A stretch of DNA of 64,000 nt from Allocatelliglobosispora scoriae (GTDB lineage Bacteria > Actinomycetota > Actinomycetes > Mycobacteriales > Micromonosporaceae). Position numbers and translations under genes: made by a program. The stretch's first letter is position 1. Each line of letters starts with the position of its first letter. The stretch lies in contig NZ_JACHMN010000003.1 in assembly GCF_014204945.1 (NCBI RefSeq), positions 1,302,001 to 1,366,000 on the forward strand. Direction: 5' to 3'. Positions 39,287-46,322 of the stretch are shown in pieces. The notes below the pieces were generated by a model. That model had not been told where the DNA came from, searched no databases, and saw only the letters and a list, made by a program, of their open reading frames with translations.

Positions 39287-39703
39287 ATGGGTGAGAAAAT
39301 GGAGTACGTGGCCGGCTACTCGGGGACTGCGCTCGCGGTGAAGCTCGGCGTCAAGCCGGGGCTCGCCGTGCTGGTCGACGGAGCGCCGGCCGGGTTCGCG
39401 CTGGGCGAGCCGCCCGGCACCGACATCGCCGCCACCGGCACCGGCCCGTTCGACATCGTGCTGTGTTTCTGCCCCGATCGTGCGCGGCTTGAGCAACGCT
39501 GGCCGGTGCTGCACCGGCTCACCACTCCCGCCGGGGCCCTCTGGATCGCCTGGCCGAAGCGGTCCAGCGGTGTCCCGACCGACCTCAACGAGACCATCGT
39601 TCGAGACTTCGCCCTGCTCAACGGCCGTGTCGATGTCAAGGTCTGCGCCATCGACGAGACCTGGTCCGGCCTGAAACATGTGATCAGGGTCGCTGACCGT
39701 TGA
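39287..39703 (+). CDS. DUF3052-like protein
   Basis: A 138-residue protein with the start MGEKMEYVAGYSGTALAVKLGVKPGLAVLVDGAP, the GYSGTPLxKKLGIKPG pattern of the DUF3052 family common in actinobacteria, and a conserved end with LWIAWPKRSSGVPTDLNETIVRDFALLNGRVDVKVCAIDETWSGLKHVIR. Function unknown; the WIAWPK and DETWSGLK blocks are the best-kept parts. GAGGA is well placed for the ATG at 39287. It begins only 19 bases after the family C repeat. Confidence 0.8.
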   Translation: MGEKMEYVAGYSGTALAVKLGVKPGLAVLVDGAPAGFALGEPPGTDIAATGTGPFDIVLCFCPDRARLEQRWPVLHRLTTPAGALWIAWPKRSSGVPTDLNETIVRDFALLNGRVDVKVCAIDETWSGLKHVIRVADR

Positions 39704-39761
39704 GGTCCACGTGCTGGACGCGCTGCCGGGGCCTTGAGGATCGTCCGGCACAATGTGGGAC

Positions 39762-40025
39762 GTGAAGACCTTCGAGGAGCTCTTTGACGAGCTGAAGGCC
39801 AAGGCGGCTACCGGCGATCCCACCTCTGGGACCGTCGCCGCGCTCACGCGGGGTGTGCACTCGGTGGGCAAGAAGGTGGTCGAGGAGGCCGCCGAGTCGT
39901 GGATGGCGGCCGAGCATGAGGGGCCGGAGCGTGCGGCGGAGGAGATCTCCCAGCTGCTCTACCAGGCCCAGGTGCTCATGCTCGCCTGCGGACTTGAGCT
40001 GAAGGACGTCTACCGACATCTGTAG
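39762..40025 (+). CDS. hisE: Phosphoribosyl-ATP pyrophosphatase
   Basis: HisE hydrolyses phosphoribosyl-ATP to phosphoribosyl-AMP, step two of histidine synthesis. The 87-residue (90 if an ATG at 39753 is used) all-alpha MazG-like protein reads [28 protein letters not shown] and contains the metal-binding [40 protein letters not shown]. The GTG at 39762 gives the usual family N-terminus. hisG starts 43 bases later. Confidence 0.93.
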   Translation: MKTFEELFDELKAKAATGDPTSGTVAALTRGVHSVGKKVVEEAAESWMAAEHEGPERAAEEISQLLYQAQVLMLACGLELKDVYRHL

Positions 40026-40068
40026 AGATCTCGCCCATATTGGTTTGATCTTGAAAGAGAGTCGCTTC

Positions 40069-40932
40069 ATGCTGCGCGTCGCCATTCCCAACAAGGGCAC
40101 CCTCTCGGGGCCCGCCGCACAGATGCTGCGCGAGGCCGGCTATCGCCAGCGCTCCGCAGACAAGGACCTGACCTGCCTCGATGTCGCCAATGATGTCGAG
40201 TTCTTCTATCTCCGCCCGCGCGACATCGCGACCTACGTCGGGTCGGGCGACCTCGATCTGGGCGTCACCGGCCAGGACCTGCTCGTCGACGGCGGCTCCA
40301 CCGTGGAGGAGCTGCTCGAGCTCGGCTTCGGCGGTGCCACGTTCCACTTCGCCGGGCCGGTCGCCATGGCCGGGCTCGCCGGGGCCGATCTGACCGCCTA
40401 CCTGTCCGGCCGCCGCATCGCCACCGCCTATCCCGGGGTGGTGGAGCGTCATCTCGCCGACCGCGAGATCAAGGCCGAGATCGTCAAGCTCGACGGTGCG
40501 GTGGAGAACGCGGTGCGCCTCGGCGTCGCCGACCTCATCGCCGACGTCGTCGAGACCGGTGCCACCCTGCGCCAGGCCGGGCTCGTCACGCTCGGCGAGC
40601 CGATCATGCGCTCGTCGGCGGTGCTGGTCAGCCGCGACACCGGCGAGGCACCGAGTGGTGCGGTCGCGCAGCTGCTGCGGCGGCTGCAGGGTGTGCTGGT
40701 GGCCCGGCGCTACGTCATGCTCGCCTATGACTGCCGGGCCGACCGGCTCGACGAGGCGGTCTCGCTGACGCCGGGGATCGAGTCGCCGACCGTCTCGCCC
40801 CTGCACCGCGAGGGCTGGGTCGCGGTGCAGGCGATGGTGCTCCGCACGGAGATCCACCGGATCATGGACGAGCTCTACGAGATCGGTGCGCGGGCCATCC
40901 TCGTCACCGACATCCACGCCTGCCGCATCTGA
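40069..40932 (+). CDS. hisG: ATP phosphoribosyltransferase (long form)
   Basis: HisG starts histidine synthesis by joining ATP and PRPP and is feedback-inhibited by histidine. The 287-residue protein has LRVAIPNKGTLSGPAAQMLREAGY (about 2-25), LRPRDIATYVGSGDLDLGVTGQDLL, and the PRPP motif ADVVETGATLRQAGL (about 161-175). The C-terminal ACT-like regulatory domain (about 210-287) contains SPTVSPLHREGWVAVQAMV. I chose the ATG at 40069 for the conserved MLRVAIPNKG and the GAAAGAGAG ahead of it. Forms an operon with hisE. Confidence 0.95.
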   Translation: MLRVAIPNKGTLSGPAAQMLREAGYRQRSADKDLTCLDVANDVEFFYLRPRDIATYVGSGDLDLGVTGQDLLVDGGSTVEELLELGFGGATFHFAGPVAMAGLAGADLTAYLSGRRIATAYPGVVERHLADREIKAEIVKLDGAVENAVRLGVADLIADVVETGATLRQAGLVTLGEPIMRSSAVLVSRDTGEAPSGAVAQLLRRLQGVLVARRYVMLAYDCRADRLDEAVSLTPGIESPTVSPLHREGWVAVQAMVLRTEIHRIMDELYEIGARAILVTDIHACRI

Positions 40933-40941
40933 ATCGACGCC

Positions 40942-40977
40942 TCCTCGCGGTTCACGCCGGTGCGTGGGCCGCGAGGA
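40942..40977. terminator. Stem-loop between convergent hisG and the lipoprotein hydrolase
   Basis: TCCTCGCGG (40942-40950) pairs with CCGCGAGGA (40969-40977), and an inner CACGC/GCGTG pairing extends the hairpin. It begins 10 bases after hisG's stop and overlaps the last codons of the opposite gene. Confidence 0.55.
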
Positions 40978-41707
40978 AGTCGGCGAACGCCGTGCGCGCC
41001 ACCTCGTTGGTGCCGGGATTGATCAGCCGGACCCCGTGCCCGTTGTCGTTGACCAGGACCAGCTTGCGGTCCGGGCTCTGGGTGGTGGCGTCGCTGAGCA
41101 GTTGCGCAGCCTCGGCGAAGCGGGCGTCGCCGGTGCCGCAGAGGTAGAGCACCGGCACGGTCAGCTTCGGCGCCGTGTTCAGCGCGCTCTCCAGCATCCC
41201 GCTCATCCCGAAGGGCGCCGACAGGCTGATCACCGCGGCGACCGGCGTCGTCACCTGGGTGGCTGCGACGAGCACCGCCGTACCCCCCATGGACGCGCCG
41301 ACCAGCACGATCCCGGTGGCGCCGTCGGCGCGCAGGAAGTCGGCCGCCTCCACCGCGTCGGTCTCGAAGGGCCGCCCGGTCAGCCCCGACGACCCGTTGC
41401 CGTTGAAGTCGAAGGCGAGCACCCGGTAGCCCTTCGCGACGAGCTCCGTCGCCACCGCCGCGTAGTAGCAGAGGTCCGCCGACGCCTCGTGCGCCAGCAC
41501 GACCCCGGTCCGGCCGGTGCCGAGCACGATGCCGCGCAGCTCGTGTCCGAACGCGACGGTCCGGCCCGCCGCCTGCACCGCCGGGCAGCCGGCCCCCGGC
41601 ACGGGCACGGTCGACGACGGGCTCGGCTGGGCGGTGGGCTGGGCTCCGCACCCCACCAGGGCAAACCCCAAGATCATTCCTATCGTGGTACGCCGAAGCA
41701 TGCTCAC
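40952..41707 (-). CDS. Alpha/beta-hydrolase lipoprotein
   Basis: A 251-residue secreted lipoprotein: signal MSMLRRTTIGMILGFALVGCG with the lipobox LVGC (Cys near 20) and a Pro/Ser-rich spacer. The hydrolase core has an oxyanion region GTGRTGVVLAHEASADLC, the nucleophile elbow VLVGASMGGTAV (Ser near 138), VPVLYLCGTGDARF (acid) and VNDNGHGVRL (His). This resembles dienelactone hydrolase-like esterases. Substrate unknown. It ends convergently on hisG and lies downstream of the GT39-like gene on the same strand, with 62 bases between. Confidence 0.82.
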   Translation of the reverse strand: MSMLRRTTIGMILGFALVGCGAQPTAQPSPSSTVPVPGAGCPAVQAAGRTVAFGHELRGIVLGTGRTGVVLAHEASADLCYYAAVATELVAKGYRVLAFDFNGNGSSGLTGRPFETDAVEAADFLRADGATGIVLVGASMGGTAVLVAATQVTTPVAAVISLSAPFGMSGMLESALNTAPKLTVPVLYLCGTGDARFAEAAQLLSDATTQSPDRKLVLVNDNGHGVRLINPGTNEVARTAFADFLAAHAPA

Positions 41708-41769
41708 GCCTCTCGTGTCAGTTCATGTACGAGAAGAACGCAAGAAACCACCGAAGCGTTGTAAGAAAA

Positions 41770-43395
41770 TCAGGACGGATTCGTGGACCGCATCAGCAGC
41801 AGCAATCGAAGCTCGGTGAACTCCATCGTGGACGCGATGGTGAACTCCTCGCGCAGCACGGCTGCCTTCCCCGACGGCAGCCCGGCGAAGGGGTCCCCGC
41901 CGATCGTGGTCGTGACGAACCACAGCCGCCGGATCTCGTCCGGCAGACAGGTGCGGGGTGCCGGGCACTCCGCGACCGCGTAATCGCCGCGCTCGGCAGC
42001 CGAGACCTCGGCGAACGGGTCGGGCAGCCACCTCGCCGTGGCGGGCAGGTGATAGGTGGTGCCGAGCCGTTCCCGCCAGGACGCGTCGGCATAGGCGAGC
42101 CCGTCCCCGGGCAGTGCCCGTTCGCCGATCACGACGGCGGCACCCCGGAAGTCCGGTGCCCAGCTCGGATCCCGCCGTACGCCCACCTGATCGACCACCC
42201 CCGGCAGCCCCACCACCAGCACGACCAGCACGACCAGCACCAGGCCCCCCGCCCGCCACCCCGTCACGTTTTGCAGCAAAGCGTGGCTTCGCGCAGCGAA
42301 ATGGCCACGCTTTGCTGCAAAACGTGGCAGGGGCTTGGCGGCGGCCGAGGACTCGGCGGTCGGCAAGGGGCCGGCTGCGTCGGCGTGCTGAGGGCTGGGG
42401 AGCGGCGAGGTGCCGACGGGCAGCGAGGTGTGGAGGAGGAGGGAGGCGACGCCGGAGGCGGCGAGCAGGGCCCAGGCGGGCAGGGTGAAGAGCAGGTAGC
42501 GGGGCACGACGAGGTCGGCGAGCGGCGAGACGGCGAGCAGCAGCAGCGGGGGAGCGGCGGCCCAGATCAGCAGCGGGAAGAGGGTGTCTCGGTGCTCCCG
42601 CCAACCCCTGGCCGTGCCGAGCGCGGCGAGCAGGATCAGCCCGATCGCGACGGGGATCGAGGCGGTGAGGTCGGACAGGAGCATCAGCGCGGACAGCCAG
42701 GTCGTGTCGATCCAGGAGACCTGTTCGCGCTGGTCGAAGCTGTCCAGGGTGAGCGCGACACCCGGCACGAGCGCGATCGCGGTGGTGGCGAGCCAGGCGG
42801 CCGGGGCACGGCCGCCGCGGCGCCGCTGCCAGACCCAGGCGGCGTGGGCGAGCAGCAGCAGGGCGGCGACGAGGTGCAGCGACACGGTCACCGCGAGCGC
42901 GAACCCGTAGTCCGCCCAGCGCAGGGCCGTCGGCCGGTCGAGCACGCGCAGCAGGAGCAGCGTGGACAGGGCCGCCGCGGCGAGGACCAGGGCATAGGGG
43001 CGGGCTTCCTGGGCGTACCGGCTGATGGCTGGAATCACCGCGAAGAGCAGGCCGCCCGCGACGCCGCCGGTGACGCCCAGCAGGCGCCGCCCGAGCGCGG
43101 TGACGAGCGCGGCGGCGAGGACCATCGCGAGCAGGGACGGCAGGCGCAGCGCGACGGGTGACGTGCCGGTGATCGTGACCCAGCCGTGCATCAGGGCGTA
43201 GTAGGGCGCGAGCGTCAGGTCGTGCTGCGAGATGAGGCGGGTGAGGTCGGTGCCGGGCAGCGCCGTCGCCCACCAGGTGGCGAGCTCGTCCTGCCAGAGC
43301 TGGCGGGAGCTCAGACCGATGGCGCCGAGGACCGCGGTCAGGGCGGCCGGCGCGGCGAGCGCCAGGCGGTTCGCGCTCATCGATCTCTGCGACAT
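41770..43395 (-). CDS. GT39/GT-C-type membrane glycosyltransferase with repeat-derived insertion
   Basis: This protein of about 541 residues is a polytopic membrane enzyme of the dolichol/polyprenol-phosphate mannosyltransferase (PMT, ArnT-like) fold. It has about ten helices and the acidic first-loop motif LSSRQLWQDELATWW (about 27-41), where the DE pair is the usual metal/catalytic site. The mature N-terminus is uncertain; I took the ATG at 43395, while 43380 and 43464 are also in frame. Before the last helix, residues about 370-400 are a low-complexity linker that includes RFAAKRGHFAARSHALLQNVTG, encoded by a family A inverted repeat (42265-42326). The C-terminal 140 residues are extracytoplasmic. 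Sugar and acceptor unknown. Confidence 0.82.
   Translation of the reverse strand: MSQRSMSANRLALAAPAALTAVLGAIGLSSRQLWQDELATWWATALPGTDLTRLISQHDLTLAPYYALMHGWVTITGTSPVALRLPSLLAMVLAAALVTALGRRLLGVTGGVAGGLLFAVIPAISRYAQEARPYALVLAAAALSTLLLLRVLDRPTALRWADYGFALAVTVSLHLVAALLLLAHAAWVWQRRRGGRAPAAWLATTAIALVPGVALTLDSFDQREQVSWIDTTWLSALMLLSDLTASIPVAIGLILLAALGTARGWREHRDTLFPLLIWAAAPPLLLLAVSPLADLVVPRYLLFTLPAWALLAASGVASLLLHTSLPVGTSPLPSPQHADAAGPLPTAESSAAAKPLPRFAAKRGHFAARSHALLQNVTGWRAGGLVLVVLVVLVVGLPGVVDQVGVRRDPSWAPDFRGAAVVIGERALPGDGLAYADASWRERLGTTYHLPATARWLPDPFAEVSAAERGDYAVAECPAPRTCLPDEIRRLWFVTTTIGGDPFAGLPSGKAAVLREEFTIASTMEFTELRLLLLMRSTNPS
42265..42326. repeat. Family A inverted repeat inside the GT39-like gene
   Basis: Perfect 23-nt arms (42265-42287 and 42304-42326) flank a 16-nt spacer that contains its own TTCGC/GCGAA pairing. 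The frame stays open on the minus strand and encodes RFAAKRG and ALLQNVTG. The spacer resembles those of the copies at 56861 and 57011. Confidence 0.9.
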
Positions 43396-43438
43396 CGTGA
43401 CACGGTAGCGCTCCCACGGCGATGCCGTCGAGAGTGGA

Positions 43439-43472
43439 GCGCCCCGGTGACCTGGAGCGGTCACCGGGGCGC
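43439..43472 (-). terminator. Terminator of the Hsp70 operon
   Basis: GCGCCCCGGTGACC (43439-43452) pairs perfectly with GGTCACCGGGGCGC (43459-43472) over a 6-nt loop, 22 bases past the Hsp70 stop on the minus strand and ahead of the GT39-like gene. Confidence 0.75.
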
Positions 43473-43494
43473 GCGGCCGAGCAGGATGGAGCTG

Positions 43495-45210
43495 TCAGAG
43501 CAGGTAGGAGTGGTTGCGCAGCTCCCGGTCGAGCGCCTCCAGCGGCTCGGCCTCCGCGCCCGGCGCCGCCTCCAGGGCGGCGATCAGGTCGGCCAGGCGC
43601 TGCTTGTCGGCGTCGACGACGAACGGCATGATCTTCTCGCGCGCCTTCCTGATCGACTCGCGGGCGGCGGGGGAGAGCGCCGGCCCGGTCGGGGCGCCCA
43701 GGCCGGACGCGCCGGTCGGCGAGTCCATCAGGCCGTCGACCCGGCGCCGCATCGCGGGCAGCTGCGAGCGGTCCTCGCCGGCGCCGAAGGCGAGCTCCTC
43801 GTCCATCATGATCTTGCCGCTGCGCTTGTCCTGCAGGCGGACGTGGAGGATGCCGTCGAGGTCGTACTCGTAGGTGATGTCGAACGCGGCGTCCTGCTTG
43901 AGCCGCTGTTCCGGCAGGTCGATCGACCAGTTCTTGATCACCACGTTGTCCTCGTGCTCGATGGGCTTCGTCGGGTCGCCCTCGATCACGTCGATGCTGA
44001 TCTTCTCCTGGAAGTCCATCGCCGGCACGTAGCTGTCCGTCGCGCTCGCCGGGTACTTCGTGTTGCGCCGGATGAGCACGGCGAACTCGCCCGCCTTGGG
44101 CGACGTGTCGTTGTGCACGATCGTGCCGAGCGCGTGCTCCGTCCCGACGTGGAAGTCGAGATCGGTGATCGTGCCCTGGAGGATGCCCGCCGCGATCGCG
44201 GCGCCCTCGGCGATCGCGGTCATCGGGTCCACATCGGTGCTGAGGTCCGTGCCGACGATGTCGGTGATGAACTTCTGGATCACCGGCATCTTCGAGCTTC
44301 CGCCGACCATCACCAGGTGGTCGATGCGGCCCGGGCTCTCGCGCAGGCAGACGTCGAGCGGTTCCCTGGTCCGCTGGATCAGCGGCCGGATCGCCTCCTC
44401 GAACTGCGCCCGCGTCACGTCGACGAAACCCTGCTTCGATCCCGGCAGCGCCACCGGTACGGAGGTGAGCGTCGACAGCTTGATCTTCGCCAGCTCCAGC
44501 TCCAGCCGGAACAGGTTCAGGTCGTCCGTGCCCCAGTCGGCCGAGCCCGGGATCCGGGACAGGACCGAGCTGAGGAAGGCCGCGTCGACATCGAGGCCGC
44601 CGAGGCGCTGGATGCCCTTCGACGACTGCTCGATGAAGGTCCCCTCGAAGGACTGCAGGACGGTGACATCGAGCGTGCCGCCGCCCCAGTCGAAGACGAG
44701 GATGCGCTGGTTCTGCCCGATCGCCCGGGCGTGCGCCATCGCGGCGGCGGTGGGCTCGTTGATCAGCGCCATCACCTGGATGCCCGCGAGCCCCGCCGAG
44801 AGCTTGGTGCGGTAGCGGGCGAGGCCGCGGCTGTTGGCCGGGATCGTCACCACGGCGCGGTCGAGACGGGAGGTCAGGCCCATCGCGGCGGCACGCTGCT
44901 GGATGTGGCGGAAGAAGATGGCCGCGGCCTCCTCGACCTTCAGCTCGTTGCCGCCGATGGTGACCGTGTCGTCGGTGGCGAACAGCCGCTTGACCGCCTC
45001 CAGCCGGTTGCTGCTGGACCGCTTCGCCAGCCAGCCGAAGGTCGGGGTCGAGCCGTTGAAGCCGATCACCGAGGGCAGCACCCGGTCGAAGCCGGCCTCC
45101 GCCCACGCGGCCGGCGGCTCGTCCAGCGGGATCGCCTCGACCGAGGTCGCCGTGGTGCGGGCCAGGACGCTGTTGGTGGTGCCGAAGTCGATGCCGAACG
45201 CGTCGCTCAC
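43495..45210 (-). CDS. Hsp70-family chaperone paralogue
   Basis: A 571-residue Hsp70. The actin-like ATPase shows phosphate 1 GIDFGTTNSVLA (about 6-17), the connect/phosphate 2 segment ILVFDWGGGTLDVTVLQ (about 169-185), the adenosine motif HLVMVGGSSKMPVIQKF (about 304-320), and NEPTAAAMAHA. A beta substrate-binding domain follows (about 370-490), then a short helical end, HSYLL, without the EEVD-like or long lid of DnaK (about 610-640). It is therefore a specialised paralogue, not the housekeeping DnaK. The GTG start overlaps the GrpE-like gene's stop, and it is the last gene of a four-gene minus-strand operon. Confidence 0.9.
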   Translation of the reverse strand: MSDAFGIDFGTTNSVLARTTATSVEAIPLDEPPAAWAEAGFDRVLPSVIGFNGSTPTFGWLAKRSSSNRLEAVKRLFATDDTVTIGGNELKVEEAAAIFFRHIQQRAAAMGLTSRLDRAVVTIPANSRGLARYRTKLSAGLAGIQVMALINEPTAAAMAHARAIGQNQRILVFDWGGGTLDVTVLQSFEGTFIEQSSKGIQRLGGLDVDAAFLSSVLSRIPGSADWGTDDLNLFRLELELAKIKLSTLTSVPVALPGSKQGFVDVTRAQFEEAIRPLIQRTREPLDVCLRESPGRIDHLVMVGGSSKMPVIQKFITDIVGTDLSTDVDPMTAIAEGAAIAAGILQGTITDLDFHVGTEHALGTIVHNDTSPKAGEFAVLIRRNTKYPASATDSYVPAMDFQEKISIDVIEGDPTKPIEHEDNVVIKNWSIDLPEQRLKQDAAFDITYEYDLDGILHVRLQDKRSGKIMMDEELAFGAGEDRSQLPAMRRRVDGLMDSPTGASGLGAPTGPALSPAARESIRKAREKIMPFVVDADKQRLADLIAALEAAPGAEAEPLEALDRELRNHSYLL

Positions 45211-45866
45211 CGGTCCGCCTCCTCGTCCGTCGCGTGTGCCGCCACGGCTGAGCCGTTCACGGCCCGGTCGGCCGCCTTAGGCCGCTCCCCGGACGGGTCC
45301 GGCTCGTCCTCGGTGCGCTCGTCGGCGAGGTCCTCGGCCGCGTCGTCGGCGTCCGGCTCGGCGCGGTCCGCCGCGGCCTTCGCCTTCGCGGTCGGTGCCG
45401 GCCGCTCCGGCGCGGCGTGAGCCGGTGCCAGGCGCCGGGCGCGCCCGAGCCGGATCACCCGGCCGGTGAGGGAGTCGATGTACGCCGGTTCGATGATCTC
45501 GAACGCGCCGCCGCCATCGCTGACCAGGTCGAACAGGGTGCCGCGCTGGGGATGCCGGGGATCGGTGATGCGGGTGACCCCGGCCTGCTCGAACCACGAG
45601 TCGGTCAGCTTCTGCAGCTGCTCGACATCGGCCCCGTGTGCCAGCGCGGAGTCCAGCTGGACCAGTTGGGAGACGTGGGTGAGCCGTTCGGAGACCGCGT
45701 TGACCACCTGCTTGCGCAGGCCCTCGTAGGCATCGGCCGCGGCGACGGTCGACGGCTCCCGCACCATCAGGATCGTCTCCATCTTGTCGGCACGACGATC
45801 GAGCACGTCCAGCAGTTTCAGCACCTTGGCGAGCTGCGACCGCAGCTCGGCGCCTCTGGAAAACAC
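45207..45866 (-). CDS. Putative GrpE-like nucleotide exchange factor of the Hsp70 operon
   Basis: A 219-residue protein. Residues about 5-95 are predicted coiled coil or long helix (LRSQLAKVLKLLDVLDRRADKMETILM ... VNAVSERLTHVSQLVQLDSAL). Then comes a compact part, AGVTRITDPRHPQRGTLFDLVSDGGGAFEIIEPAYID, which resembles the C-terminal beta domain of GrpE. The last 80 residues are an acidic, Ala-rich, probably disordered tail. The layout and the overlap with the Hsp70 start suggest a GrpE-type exchange factor, but sequence similarity is too weak to be sure. GTG start after AGGGAGGACAACC. Confidence 0.55.
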   Translation of the reverse strand: MFSRGAELRSQLAKVLKLLDVLDRRADKMETILMVREPSTVAAADAYEGLRKQVVNAVSERLTHVSQLVQLDSALAHGADVEQLQKLTDSWFEQAGVTRITDPRHPQRGTLFDLVSDGGGAFEIIEPAYIDSLTGRVIRLGRARRLAPAHAAPERPAPTAKAKAAADRAEPDADDAAEDLADERTEDEPDPSGERPKAADRAVNGSAVAAHATDEEADR

Positions 45867-45917
45867 GTCGGTTGTCCTCCCTAGTTCTTCGCGATGTGTG
45901 TCGATGAAAGGTGTGTA

Positions 45918-46322
45918 CTACACCGGGGGCGGTGACAGCTGGCTCGCCCGGTGCACGACGAGGAAGCGCAGGTAGTCGTGTGCCGCGTCGGCACGCAGCG
46001 CGTCGAGGGCGCCCTGCGTGTCGCCGGGCCGGGGCGGCAGGAACTCGGGCAGCGGCGACAGTGCGCCCGCGCCGGTGATGGTGAAGGCCGACGGGTCGGC
46101 GGGGATCCGGTAGATGCCCATCTCCGCCTCGGGCAGCCGGATCCCCTCGTCCACCTGGTTCAGCGCCCAGGTGAGGTCGGTCATCTGCGCGCGTCCCTCG
46201 GCACCGAGCCGGCGGAGGACCCGGGCCTTGCGGGCGAAGGCGATGTTGGCCTCCTCGCGGGAGGACCCGAACGGGATGCCGAGGATGACATACGGATTGC
46301 GCTGGGCCACGATTGTCCTCAC
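45918..46322 (-). CDS. J-domain-like protein lacking HPD
   Basis: A 134-residue protein whose first 60 residues read like J-domain helices I-II: AQRNPYVILGIPFGSSREEANIAFARKARVLRRLG, with the NPYVILGI start and the basic helix II. The HPD tripeptide that activates Hsp70 ATPase is absent; the loop reads GAEGRAQMTDLTWALNQVDEG. The C-terminal half is a helical segment of unknown type. The GTG at 46322 overlaps the preceding stop (GTGA); an in-frame GTG at 46310 gives MAQRNPY and is also plausible. Its place in the Hsp70 operon supports a partner or adaptor role. Confidence 0.6.
   Translation of the reverse strand: MRTIVAQRNPYVILGIPFGSSREEANIAFARKARVLRRLGAEGRAQMTDLTWALNQVDEGIRLPEAEMGIYRIPADPSAFTITGAGALSPLPEFLPPRPGDTQGALDALRADAAHDYLRFLVVHRASQLSPPPV

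Noticed and set aside
43495-45210. Housekeeping dnaK
   Set aside because: The protein lacks the full lid and C-terminal acidic motif, its partners are divergent, and no clpB, hspR or true dnaJ is nearby.
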